Positions 34,713 through 42,483 of a DNA stretch of 64,000 nucleotides are shown piece by piece. The position numbers were made by a program, and so were the translations under genes. The stretch covers positions 62,001 through 126,000 of the forward strand of contig NZ_LGKG01000001.1 of the NCBI RefSeq assembly GCF_001294335.1, in the 5' to 3' direction. The stretch comes from Streptomyces chattanoogensis. GTDB lineage: Bacteria > Actinomycetota > Actinomycetes > Streptomycetales > Streptomycetaceae. The notes below the pieces were generated by a model. That model did no database searches. It had not been told where the DNA came from and saw nothing but the letters and a program-made list of their open reading frames with translations. Position 1 is the first letter of the stretch; each line of letters starts with the position of its first letter.

Positions 34713-36803
34713 ATGAGGCCCGACCTGCCGCCGGAGTTCTCCCCGCAGCCCCCGCGCGGCCCCTTCGCCCTGCTCAACGACGAGCCGGTGGCCGAGCCCG
34801 GCGCGGATCTGCTCGGCGCAGGCCGGGCCGCCCACCAGCTCGCCGGGCTGCTGGTCGCCTCCCGCGACGCCACCCCCTTCACCCTCGCGGTGGACGCCGG
34901 ATGGGGCATGGGCAAGAGCAGCCTGATGCGCCTGGTCGACGCGGAGCTCGCGGACCACCCCGAGGTGCACACCGTCTGGTACAACGCCTGGACCTCGACC
35001 GGCGCCGACGCCCTCGAAGGGCTGATCAAGTCCGTGCTGATGCGCTTCGACCGGCGGGTGCTGCGGCGCGGCCTCCAGCGGGTCACCGAGCGGCGCGCGC
35101 TGATCCGGGTCTTACGGGCCCTGACCACCGTCGCCGCCGGGCCGCTCGGGGTGGCCGGTCTCGTCGACGAGCTCTGGAAGAAGCTGTCCGTCGACTCCCA
35201 GGCCCGCAACGCAATGCGCGCCGCCATCGGCGAGCTGGTGCAGGAATGGGGCCAGACCGGCGCCTTCCGGCCGCGGCGGCTCCTGGTGGTCTTCATCGAC
35301 GACCTGGACCGCTGCTCGGAGGAGACGGTGCTCGCGGTCTGCGAGGCGGTGAAGGTCTATCTGGACGTACCCGGGCTGGCCTTCGTGGTCGGCTGCGACC
35401 GGTCGGCGCTGGGGCCGAACGGGCTGCTGCGGGACCTGTCACCGGCCGGGTCGGCGTTCATGGAGAAGATCTTCCAGACCAGCTACCGGATCCCGGCCGC
35501 CGACGGACAGGGCGTCAAGGACTACATCCGCTGGTGCGCCCGGACCGCCGGGGTCGAGCCGCTGCTCGACGACGCCCTGGTGGACCTGCTGGCCCAGCGC
35601 TCGGACCGTAATCCCCGCCGTATCAAGCGCCTGGTCAACGGCTTCGTCCTGGAGGCCACGCTGAACCCGGTGTGGCGCGACTTCGGCCCCGGCGCGGTGA
35701 TCAGGACGCTGCTGCTGCAGTACTTCTACCCGGACTTCTACCGGATGCTGACCGGCCCGTCCGGCACCGTGGACGGTGATGTGGTGCGGGAGTTCCGCAC
35801 GTACCGGGAGGTGCGCCGGACGCTGCTGGCCGCCGGAGGCGGGCTGACCGAGGAGCAGCTCGGGACCGTACGGAGCTTCCTCGCGCCGTACGACCTGCTG
35901 CCGCCGGATGCGCGCATCGGGTCCGGCGAGGCGGTGCTGACCGCGCTGGAACGCCAACTGCCCAACGAATTCCCCGACCTGGTGGCCAATTCGGCCTTCA
36001 CGTCGCTGATCGACGAGCTGACCGCCCTCCCGGACGCGGACCGGCTGCTGCTGCGGCTGCGCGAGGGCCCGCTGGGCGCCGCTGGCGAGCCGACCCGGAT
36101 GTCCCAGGAATGGGCCCCGGTCTGGCGGGAACTGCCGGGGGCACGCAGGGACGGCTACGCCACCGGGTTCGGGCCGCCGCTGGCGTGGCAGGGGAACGAA
36201 CCGCCCCTGGGGGCCGGCGGGTACGGCACGCCGCCTGCACCGCAGCAGCCCGCCCCCCAGCCGCAGGGCTCCTACCCCGCCCCCCAGCAGTCGGCCCCGT
36301 ACCGGCCCGTCCCGTTCCACGTCCTCTGGGTCGACGACCAGCCGGAGCGCAAGGCCGTGGTGCGCGAGGTGCTGGAGAACCTCGGCGTGGGAGTGACGCA
36401 TGTGTCCGGGAGCTCCGAGGCCGTCGAGGAGCTCCGCCGCAGCACTCCCGACCTGCTGATCTCCGACATCAGCCGGGGGTCGCGGCACGCCGAGGGCTTC
36501 CGGATGCTGGAGCAGTTCAAGGAGGACGGGAACTACACCGGTCCGGCGGTGTTCTTCACCATCCGCCGCACCGCCGAACGCGAGGAGCGGGCCGCCGCCC
36601 TCGGCGCCTCGCTCACCAACAACGGGCAGGAGCTGCAGGAACTGGTGGTGGCCGCGGAGCGGAACGCGGTCCGGGGACGCCTCGCGGCCACACCCCAGGC
36701 CCCGCCCCAGCAGCGCGAGTCCCAGGCCCCGTCCCTGCAGCGTGCCGACCCCGTGGGGCCGGCTCCCTCCTGGGATCATCACCCGTGGGATCTGCTGCCT
36801 TAG
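34713..36803 (+). CDS. KAP-family P-loop NTPase fused to a response-regulator-like receiver domain
   Basis: A 696-residue two-part protein. Residues about 25-410 form a KAP NTPase with Walker A DAGWGMGKSSLM, the VWYNAWTSTG motif, Walker B LLVVFIDDLDRC and the NPRRIKRLVNGF sensor-2-like block. A Pro/Gln-rich linker (about 505-530) leads to a receiver-like domain starting FHVLWVDDQPERKAVVREVL, with the phosphoacceptor-type LLISDI Asp; the conserved Lys is not evident (ALGASLTNNG). No membrane helices, common in KAP proteins, are clear. A TTA leucine codon at 35112 makes translation dependent on the bldA tRNA. Function unknown; KAP proteins occur in signalling and phage defence. Confidence 0.85.
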   Translation: MRPDLPPEFSPQPPRGPFALLNDEPVAEPGADLLGAGRAAHQLAGLLVASRDATPFTLAVDAGWGMGKSSLMRLVDAELADHPEVHTVWYNAWTSTGADALEGLIKSVLMRFDRRVLRRGLQRVTERRALIRVLRALTTVAAGPLGVAGLVDELWKKLSVDSQARNAMRAAIGELVQEWGQTGAFRPRRLLVVFIDDLDRCSEETVLAVCEAVKVYLDVPGLAFVVGCDRSALGPNGLLRDLSPAGSAFMEKIFQTSYRIPAADGQGVKDYIRWCARTAGVEPLLDDALVDLLAQRSDRNPRRIKRLVNGFVLEATLNPVWRDFGPGAVIRTLLLQYFYPDFYRMLTGPSGTVDGDVVREFRTYREVRRTLLAAGGGLTEEQLGTVRSFLAPYDLLPPDARIGSGEAVLTALERQLPNEFPDLVANSAFTSLIDELTALPDADRLLLRLREGPLGAAGEPTRMSQEWAPVWRELPGARRDGYATGFGPPLAWQGNEPPLGAGGYGTPPAPQQPAPQPQGSYPAPQQSAPYRPVPFHVLWVDDQPERKAVVREVLENLGVGVTHVSGSSEAVEELRRSTPDLLISDISRGSRHAEGFRMLEQFKEDGNYTGPAVFFTIRRTAEREERAAALGASLTNNGQELQELVVAAERNAVRGRLAATPQAPPQQRESQAPSLQRADPVGPAPSWDHHPWDLLP

Positions 36804-38431
36804 GGGGTGCACCCCTGGGCGCCCGTCCGCCGTACCGCCCGCCCCGCCAGGACGTCGGTCCGCCGCCCGTCCTCGATCACGAAGCGGCCGGCGATCAGGA
36901 CGTGGGGAATGCCCGCCGGGAGGGTGCGCGGCTCGTCGTAGGTGGAGCCCGCGGCGACCGTGGCCGGGTCGAAGAGGACCAGGTCGGCGCGGTACCCCTC
37001 GCGGACCAGACCCCGGTCCGGCAGCCGGAGCCGGGCGGCCGGGCGTGAGGTGAGGTGGGCGATGCACTCCTCCAGGGACAGGATGCCCAACTCCCGTACG
37101 TACCGGCCGAGATAGTGCGGGAAGGTGCCGTACGCGCGCGGGTGCGGCTTGGCGCCCTGGAGGATGCCGTCGCTGCCGCCGGTGTGCACACGGTGGCGCA
37201 TGATGGCCCGCACGTTCTCCTCGTGGCCTACGTGATGGAGGATCGTCGAGCCGAGACGGTCGTCGACCAGGAGGCGGCGGGCCGTGTCCCAGGGGGCCTC
37301 GCCGCGCAGGTCCGCCGACTCCTGGACGGTACGGCCGACGAAGCCGCCCAGAGCCGGTTCCGAGACGCCGGAGATCTCGATGGTGTCCCACTCGACGGGG
37401 ACGCCGTGGCAGCCGTCGGAGCCGAGCTCCTCGATGTGGTGGCGGATGCGCCCGGCGGTTGCGGCGTCCTTCAGGCGGGCGAGGGTCGCGTCGGGGCCGC
37501 CTTCGTTGGCCCAACTGGGCAGCAGCGCCACGAGAGTTGTCGAGCCGGGGGTGTACGGGTACGTGTCGAGGCTGATGTCGGCGCCGTCGGCGAGGGCCCG
37601 GTCGAGGAGGGCGAGCAGGTCCCCCGCCCTGCCCCTGTTCACACCGAAGTTCATGGTGGCGTGGGCGAGATGGAGGGAGCAGTCGGCGGTGCGGGCCAGC
37701 TCCACCATCTCCCGGTACGCGTCGAGCGCGCCCGCTCCGTAACTGCGGTGGTGGGGGCAGTAGTAGCCGCCGTACGCGGCCACGACCCGGCACAGCTCGG
37801 TGAGTTCGGCGTCCTTGGCGTACATGCCGGGGGTGTAGGTCAGGCCGGACGACATGCCGACCGCCCCCTGCTCGAGCCCCTCGGCGACGAGGCGCTTCAT
37901 GCGGTCGAGCTCGGCCGGGGTGGCGTCCCGGTCGTCCCAGCCGACCGCGGCCATGCGGACCGTGCCCTGCGGGACGAGGTAGGCGGCATTGACAGCGATG
38001 CCGCGGCCGCCGTGGGCACGGTCCAGGGCGTCGAGGTACCCGCCGACCGTGCGCCAGGAGAAGTCGATGTCACGGCCCCCGCCGTTCCAGCCGGTGATGG
38101 CCCGGCGGATCTCGGCGAGGGTGCGGTCGTCGACCGGGGCGTACGACAGGCCGTCCTGGCCGATGACTTCGAGGGTGACGCCCTGGGCGGCCTTGGCCTC
38201 GTGCGCCGGGTCGCGGAGCAGCGCGAGGTCGCTGTGGGCGTGCATGTCGATGAAGCCGGGGGAGAGGGCGAGCCCGTCGGCGTCGACCACGCGCGCGGCC
38301 CCCGGGCGCGGCCCGGCGTCCGTCTCCCGTCCGATCCCGGCGATCCGGCCGCCGTCCAGGGCGACGTCGGCGCGGTAGGACGGACCACCGGAACCGTCGA
38401 TGACGCGGACATTGCGGAAGACGGTGTCCAT
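36800..38431 (-). CDS. N-acyl-D-amino-acid deacylase (D-aminoacylase)
   Basis: A 543-residue amidohydrolase. The metal-binding HxH of the superfamily is seen in PGFIDMHAHSDLALL, with later HHVGHEENVRAIM and HTGGSDG. D-aminoacylases free D-amino acids from their N-acyl forms. It lies beside a D-serine/threonine deaminase-like gene on the same strand, so the two probably form a D-amino-acid breakdown unit. Its stop codon overlaps the stop of the convergent KAP gene by 4 nt. The start at 38431 gives the family N-terminus FRNVRVIDGSGG. Confidence 0.9.
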   Translation of the reverse strand: MDTVFRNVRVIDGSGGPSYRADVALDGGRIAGIGRETDAGPRPGAARVVDADGLALSPGFIDMHAHSDLALLRDPAHEAKAAQGVTLEVIGQDGLSYAPVDDRTLAEIRRAITGWNGGGRDIDFSWRTVGGYLDALDRAHGGRGIAVNAAYLVPQGTVRMAAVGWDDRDATPAELDRMKRLVAEGLEQGAVGMSSGLTYTPGMYAKDAELTELCRVVAAYGGYYCPHHRSYGAGALDAYREMVELARTADCSLHLAHATMNFGVNRGRAGDLLALLDRALADGADISLDTYPYTPGSTTLVALLPSWANEGGPDATLARLKDAATAGRIRHHIEELGSDGCHGVPVEWDTIEISGVSEPALGGFVGRTVQESADLRGEAPWDTARRLLVDDRLGSTILHHVGHEENVRAIMRHRVHTGGSDGILQGAKPHPRAYGTFPHYLGRYVRELGILSLEECIAHLTSRPAARLRLPDRGLVREGYRADLVLFDPATVAAGSTYDEPRTLPAGIPHVLIAGRFVIEDGRRTDVLAGRAVRRTGAQGCTP

Positions 38432-38550
38432 GGGGCCTCCCGCCCTTCTCATGTGCCCTTCTCACGGCGTGCCGGTCGTACGGCCTCCGGGCCGACGGTG
38501 CGCGCCGCCGGGGGGAGGGGGCGCGTACCGTCGGGGGGGGAACCCGGGGA

Positions 38551-39840
38551 TCAGAAGAAGGTGCGGACGTAATCCGTGACCGTGCCGTCCGCCTCCACCA
38601 GCGGGATCAGCTGCCACTTGTCGAAGGACGTACACGGGTGGGACAGGCCCAGGCCGACCCAGTCGCCGACCTCCAGGTCACCGGCGTGCTCCGTGGCCAG
38701 CCAGGCGTGCTGGTCGGACAGGCCCGTGACGGTCACCCCGTCCGCCCGGCGCTCGCTGCCGTCCCGGCCGGACCGTACGACCTGGGCCTGCGGCAGTCCG
38801 AGGTCATAGGGCGCATCGCGCTTGCCCGCGTTGACGAACGCCTGCTGCGGCGTGGGGCGGGAGACGACCTGCGCCCAGAGGCGGAACGCGGGCTGGAGGG
38901 CGCCCTCTTCCGGGATGCGGTTGAAGGGGGTGAGGCGGCGGTAGTGGCCGTCGTCGTGCGAGACATACGCGCCCGAGCGGAGCAGTTTGAGGACCGGCGC
39001 GGAGAGTCCGGGGATCTCGCCGAAGACCTCGGCGACGGTGTCGAACCAGGCGCTGCCGCCCGCGCTGACGATGATCTGGTCGAGGTCGGCGAACCGGCCC
39101 GCCTTGTCGAACTCCACGGCCAGCGCCACCAGCCGGCGCAGCCAGGCGGTCACCCGCGCGGCGTCGGCGTCGGGCACCTCGCCCTCGTAGCCGGCGACGC
39201 CGACCAGGCGGAGGGTGTCCACCCCCGCGATGGCATCGGCGAGTTCCAGGCATTCGGCCTCGGTGCGGACGCCGGTACGGGCGCCCTCCCCGGCGCCGAG
39301 CTCGATGACGACGTCCACGGGACGGACCGCCCCCGCCTCGCGCAGGGCCGTGTCCATCAGCTCGATGCCGCGCAGCGAGTCGACGTAGCAGACGAAGCGG
39401 AAGTCGGCGTCGGCGGCCAGCTCGGCGGCGAGCCAGCGCAGCGCGACCGCGTCCACCACCTCATTGGCGAGGAAGATCCGCTGGATGCCGTGACGGCGGT
39501 ACACGCGGGCCTGGTGGGGGACGGCGGCGGTGATGCCCCAGGCGCCGTACTCCAGTTGGCGGGCGAAGAGCTGGGGGGCCATGCAAGTCTTGCCGTGCGG
39601 GGCGAAGGCGAGGCCGTGCCGCTCGGCGTAGGTCTCCAGCAGGGCGAGGTTGTGCTCGACCGACTCGGCGGAGAGCGCCAGGACGGGTGTGGTGAACCCG
39701 CCGGTGAAGAGGTTGCGCCGTTCGGCGGCCAGCTCGCCGACGGTGCGGCCCTCGGCGTCCGGGGGCAGCGCCTTGAAGCGGTGATCGATGCGTTCGTCGG
39801 CGAGTCCCTTGAGTGCCTGCGCGAGCCGCTCGTCGGCCAT
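38551..39840 (-). CDS. D-serine/D-threonine deaminase-like PLP enzyme (alanine-racemase fold)
   Basis: A 429-residue fold-type III PLP enzyme. The PLP lysine is in LAFAPHGKTCMAPQLF. The C-terminal metal site GLSHPCTSFDKW (His and Cys) is that of the DSD1/D-threonine aldolase group, which uses Zn2+ or another metal. It likely deaminates or cleaves beta-hydroxy D-amino acids, giving an enamine that RidA at 41934 could hydrolyse. The start at 39840 has AGGAGGCCCC upstream. It is transcribed away from the kinase-IclR-RidA-permease operon, with a shared operator between them. Confidence 0.88.
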   Translation of the reverse strand: MADERLAQALKGLADERIDHRFKALPPDAEGRTVGELAAERRNLFTGGFTTPVLALSAESVEHNLALLETYAERHGLAFAPHGKTCMAPQLFARQLEYGAWGITAAVPHQARVYRRHGIQRIFLANEVVDAVALRWLAAELAADADFRFVCYVDSLRGIELMDTALREAGAVRPVDVVIELGAGEGARTGVRTEAECLELADAIAGVDTLRLVGVAGYEGEVPDADAARVTAWLRRLVALAVEFDKAGRFADLDQIIVSAGGSAWFDTVAEVFGEIPGLSAPVLKLLRSGAYVSHDDGHYRRLTPFNRIPEEGALQPAFRLWAQVVSRPTPQQAFVNAGKRDAPYDLGLPQAQVVRSGRDGSERRADGVTVTGLSDQHAWLATEHAGDLEVGDWVGLGLSHPCTSFDKWQLIPLVEADGTVTDYVRTFF

Positions 39841-39860
39841 GGGGCCTCCTCGGAAGTCGT

Positions 39861-39877
39861 GTTGCATTCCTTGCAAC
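39861..39877. promoter_or_regulatory. GTTGCA-N5-TGCAAC palindrome, probable IclR operator
   Basis: A perfect 6-5-6 inverted repeat sits in the 163-nt gap between the divergent deaminase and kinase genes. TATAAC at 39886-39891 may be a -10 for the rightward operon. The IclR regulator encoded two genes downstream is the natural candidate. One site could control both directions. Confidence 0.55.
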
Positions 39878-40003
39878 AGTCATTGCATATAACGCTTACC
39901 GCTGTCTAACATCCGGGCCAACATGCGGTCAATGGCCGCCCGAGCGCCGCTCAGTGGCCGCATCAGTGGTGAGAAACCTGCACCGTGCGAAGGAGCGCAT
40001 CCG

Positions 40004-41179
40004 ATGGTGACCAGGTCCCCGGACGTCAGCGACGGCACCGGCGCCACGCCCGGTGCCGAGGTCGTCTGCCTCGGCGAGTCCATGGTCACCTTCCTGCCCG
40101 TCACACCGGGGCGGCTCGCCGATGTCCCCGCCTTCGCGCGCGCCATCGGCGGCGCGGAGTCCAATGTGGCGTGTGTGCTCGCCGCCGCCGGACACCGTAC
40201 GAAGTGGATCAGCCGGGTGGGCGCCGACCCGTTCGGCGACCACCTGGTGGCTGCCATCGGCGCGTACGGCGTCGACACCGCGGCCGTACGACGCGACCCC
40301 GCCCGCCCCACCGGCATCTACTTCCGGACGGCCGGCGACCGCACCACCGGCGCCCATGAAGTCGCCTACTACCGGGCCGGGTCCGCCGCCTCCGCGATGG
40401 CCGTCGCCACCATGGACCTGGACGCGATCCGGTCGGGCCGCGTACTGCACCTCTCGGGCATCACGGCCGCGCTCTCCGGCGACTGCCTCGGCCTGCTGCG
40501 CGAGCTCACCGCCCCCGGCAGCGGCCGCCCCCTCCTCTCCTTCGACGTCAACCACCGGCCAGGCCTGTGGCGTGACACCTCCGGCGCCCGGGTGCTGCTC
40601 GACCTCGCCCGCGGCGCCGACCTGGTCTTCGTCGGCGAGGACGAGGCGGCGGAGGCCTGGGGCGTCACCGGCGGCCCGGACGCCGTGCGGGACGCGCTGC
40701 CCGAGCCCGGCGTGCTCGTCGTCAAGTGCGGGGCCACGGGCGCGGTCGCCTACGACCGCCACGGCGGCCGGTTCACCGAGCCCGCCCCGCGCGTCGAGGT
40801 CGTCGCCGCCGTCGGCGCGGGCGACGCCTTCGCCGCCGGGTTTCTCTCCGCCACCCTCCGCGGCCTGCCCGTACGCACCCGCCTGCGCCACGGCCACCTG
40901 TGGGCCGCCGCGGCCATCACCGTCACCGGTGACCTCGCGCCGCCTCCGGGGCGCGCCCACGCCGACCGGCTCGCCGCCCTCGACGCCGCCGCCTGGGGCA
41001 CACTGCACCTCGGCCCCGGCTGGACACAGGCCAGGACACAGGCCAAGACACAGGCCGGGACACGAGCCACGGCCGTGGACCAGGAGGTAGCGCATCCCGT
41101 GAACGAGCGAAGCGAGGGAGCCATCGAGAGGTGCGCCCCTGGCGAAGGCAGGGCCGAGCGAAGTGAGGCACAAGCATGA
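40004..41179 (+). CDS. PfkB-family sugar kinase (2-keto-3-deoxygluconate kinase-like)
   Basis: A 391-residue ribokinase-like enzyme. The N-terminal VVCLGESMVTFLPVTPGR and the C-terminal PfkB signature VAAVGAGDAFAAGFLSA, with its catalytic Asp, are intact. It resembles KDG kinases, which phosphorylate 2-keto-3-deoxy acids. The core ends near residue 340. The last 50 residues start with a Thr-Gln-Ala repeat (TQARTQAKTQAGT) and contain NERSEGAIERCAPGEGRAER, which looks like translated non-coding DNA up to the IclR start. The stop overlaps the IclR ATG by 4 nt. Confidence 0.88.
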   Translation: MVTRSPDVSDGTGATPGAEVVCLGESMVTFLPVTPGRLADVPAFARAIGGAESNVACVLAAAGHRTKWISRVGADPFGDHLVAAIGAYGVDTAAVRRDPARPTGIYFRTAGDRTTGAHEVAYYRAGSAASAMAVATMDLDAIRSGRVLHLSGITAALSGDCLGLLRELTAPGSGRPLLSFDVNHRPGLWRDTSGARVLLDLARGADLVFVGEDEAAEAWGVTGGPDAVRDALPEPGVLVVKCGATGAVAYDRHGGRFTEPAPRVEVVAAVGAGDAFAAGFLSATLRGLPVRTRLRHGHLWAAAAITVTGDLAPPPGRAHADRLAALDAAAWGTLHLGPGWTQARTQAKTQAGTRATAVDQEVAHPVNERSEGAIERCAPGEGRAERSEAQA

Positions 41180-41937
41180 GCCAGACCGTCGACCGCGCGC
41201 TGAGCATCCTGCCGCTGCTCGCCGAAGGGCCCGCCGACCTGGGACAGGTCGCCGACCGCCTCGGCGTCCACAAATCCACCGCGCTGCGGCTGCTGCGGAC
41301 CCTCCACGAACACGGCCTCGTCCACCGCCAGTCCGACCAGCGCTACCGCCTCGGCGCCCGGCTCTTCGCGCTCGCCCAGCAGGCCGTCGAGAGCCTCGAC
41401 GTCCGCGAGATCGCCCACCCCCACCTCGTCGCCCTCAACGAGAAGTGCGGGCACACCGTCCACCTCGCGGTCCACGAGGAGAACGAGGTCCTCTACATCG
41501 ACAAGGTGGAGAGCCGCTACCCCGTGCGGATGTACTCCCGGATCGGCAAGCCCGTCGCGATCACCGTCGCCGCCGTCGCCAAGCTGCTGCTGGCCGACCT
41601 CCCCGAACCCGAGCGCCGCGCCCTCGCCGTGAAGCTCGACTACCCCCGCTACACGGCCCGTTCGACACCCGACGCCACGGCCTTCCTCGCCGAACTGGCC
41701 AAGGTCCGCGAACAGGGCTGGGCCACCGACCTCGGCGGCCACGAGGAGTCCATCAACTGCGTCGGCGCCCCCGTCCGCGGCGTGGACGGGCGGGTGGTCG
41801 CCGCGATGTCGGTCTCCGCACCGAACGTCGTCGTCACCGCCGACGAACTCCTCGCACTGCTCCCCCTGGTGCGCCGCACCGCGGACGCCATCAGCCGGGA
41901 GTACTCCGGCCAGACCCCAGCAAAGGAGACCGAATGA
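41176..41937 (+). CDS. IclR family transcriptional regulator
   Basis: A 253-residue protein with the N-terminal winged helix (LGQVADRLGVHKSTALRLLR) and the C-terminal GAF-like effector domain (VAVHEENEVLYIDKVES and GAPVRGVDGRVVAAMSVSAP). The genes on both sides overlap it by 4 nt, so kinase, regulator and RidA are one translationally coupled operon. It probably represses this operon and the divergent deaminase gene through the GTTGCA palindrome, releasing when a pathway metabolite binds. Confidence 0.93.
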   Translation: MSQTVDRALSILPLLAEGPADLGQVADRLGVHKSTALRLLRTLHEHGLVHRQSDQRYRLGARLFALAQQAVESLDVREIAHPHLVALNEKCGHTVHLAVHEENEVLYIDKVESRYPVRMYSRIGKPVAITVAAVAKLLLADLPEPERRALAVKLDYPRYTARSTPDATAFLAELAKVREQGWATDLGGHEESINCVGAPVRGVDGRVVAAMSVSAPNVVVTADELLALLPLVRRTADAISREYSGQTPAKETE

Positions 41938-42344
41938 CGGACAAGACCGCCCTCACCCCGGCCACCCACACCACCCCGCCCGCGAAGTTCTCCCACGGCG
42001 TCAGGAAGGGCAACATCCTGCAGGTCGCCGGCCAGGTCGGCTTCCTCCCCGCCGTCGAGGGGCGGGCCCCGACGCCGGCCGGCCCCACCCTGCGCGAACA
42101 GACCCTCCAGACCCTCGCCAACGTCCGGGCCGTCCTCGAAGAAGGCGGCGCCACCTGGGACGACGCGATGATGATCCGCGTCTACCTCACCGACGTGGAC
42201 CACTTCGCCGAGATGAACGAGATCTACAACCAATACTTCGAGGAGCAGGGCCTCAAGGAAGCCCCCGCCGCCCGCACGACCGTCTATGTCGGTCTGCCCA
42301 AGGGCCTGCTCATCGAGATCGACGCGCTGGCCGTCCTGGGCTGA
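41934..42344 (+). CDS. ridA: RidA family enamine/imine deaminase
   Basis: A 136-residue YjgF/YER057c/UK114 protein. The conserved Arg lies in APAARTTVYVGLPKGLLIEI and GNILQVAGQVGFLP starts the fold. RidA hydrolyses reactive 2-aminoacrylate-type enamines formed by PLP dehydratases. Coupling to this locus suggests that it clears the enamine made by the deaminase at 38551. It starts 4 nt inside the IclR gene. Confidence 0.93.
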   Translation: MTDKTALTPATHTTPPAKFSHGVRKGNILQVAGQVGFLPAVEGRAPTPAGPTLREQTLQTLANVRAVLEEGGATWDDAMMIRVYLTDVDHFAEMNEIYNQYFEEQGLKEAPAARTTVYVGLPKGLLIEIDALAVLG

Positions 42345-42483
42345 CGCGCCCCTGCCGCTCCTGGAAGCCCCGCCCTGAAACCCCCGCACGCCATCCGTCG
42401 TCACGGCGCGGCACCCGGTCGTCCGGTGCCGTGCCGCGATCCGCCCTGCCCCGGAAGACCTATGGGATGACGAGGTCCCCCTC

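Noticed and set aside
40369..41742. Minus-strand frames across the kinase and IclR genes
   Set aside because: They are shadows of genes with clear PfkB and IclR motifs on the plus strand.
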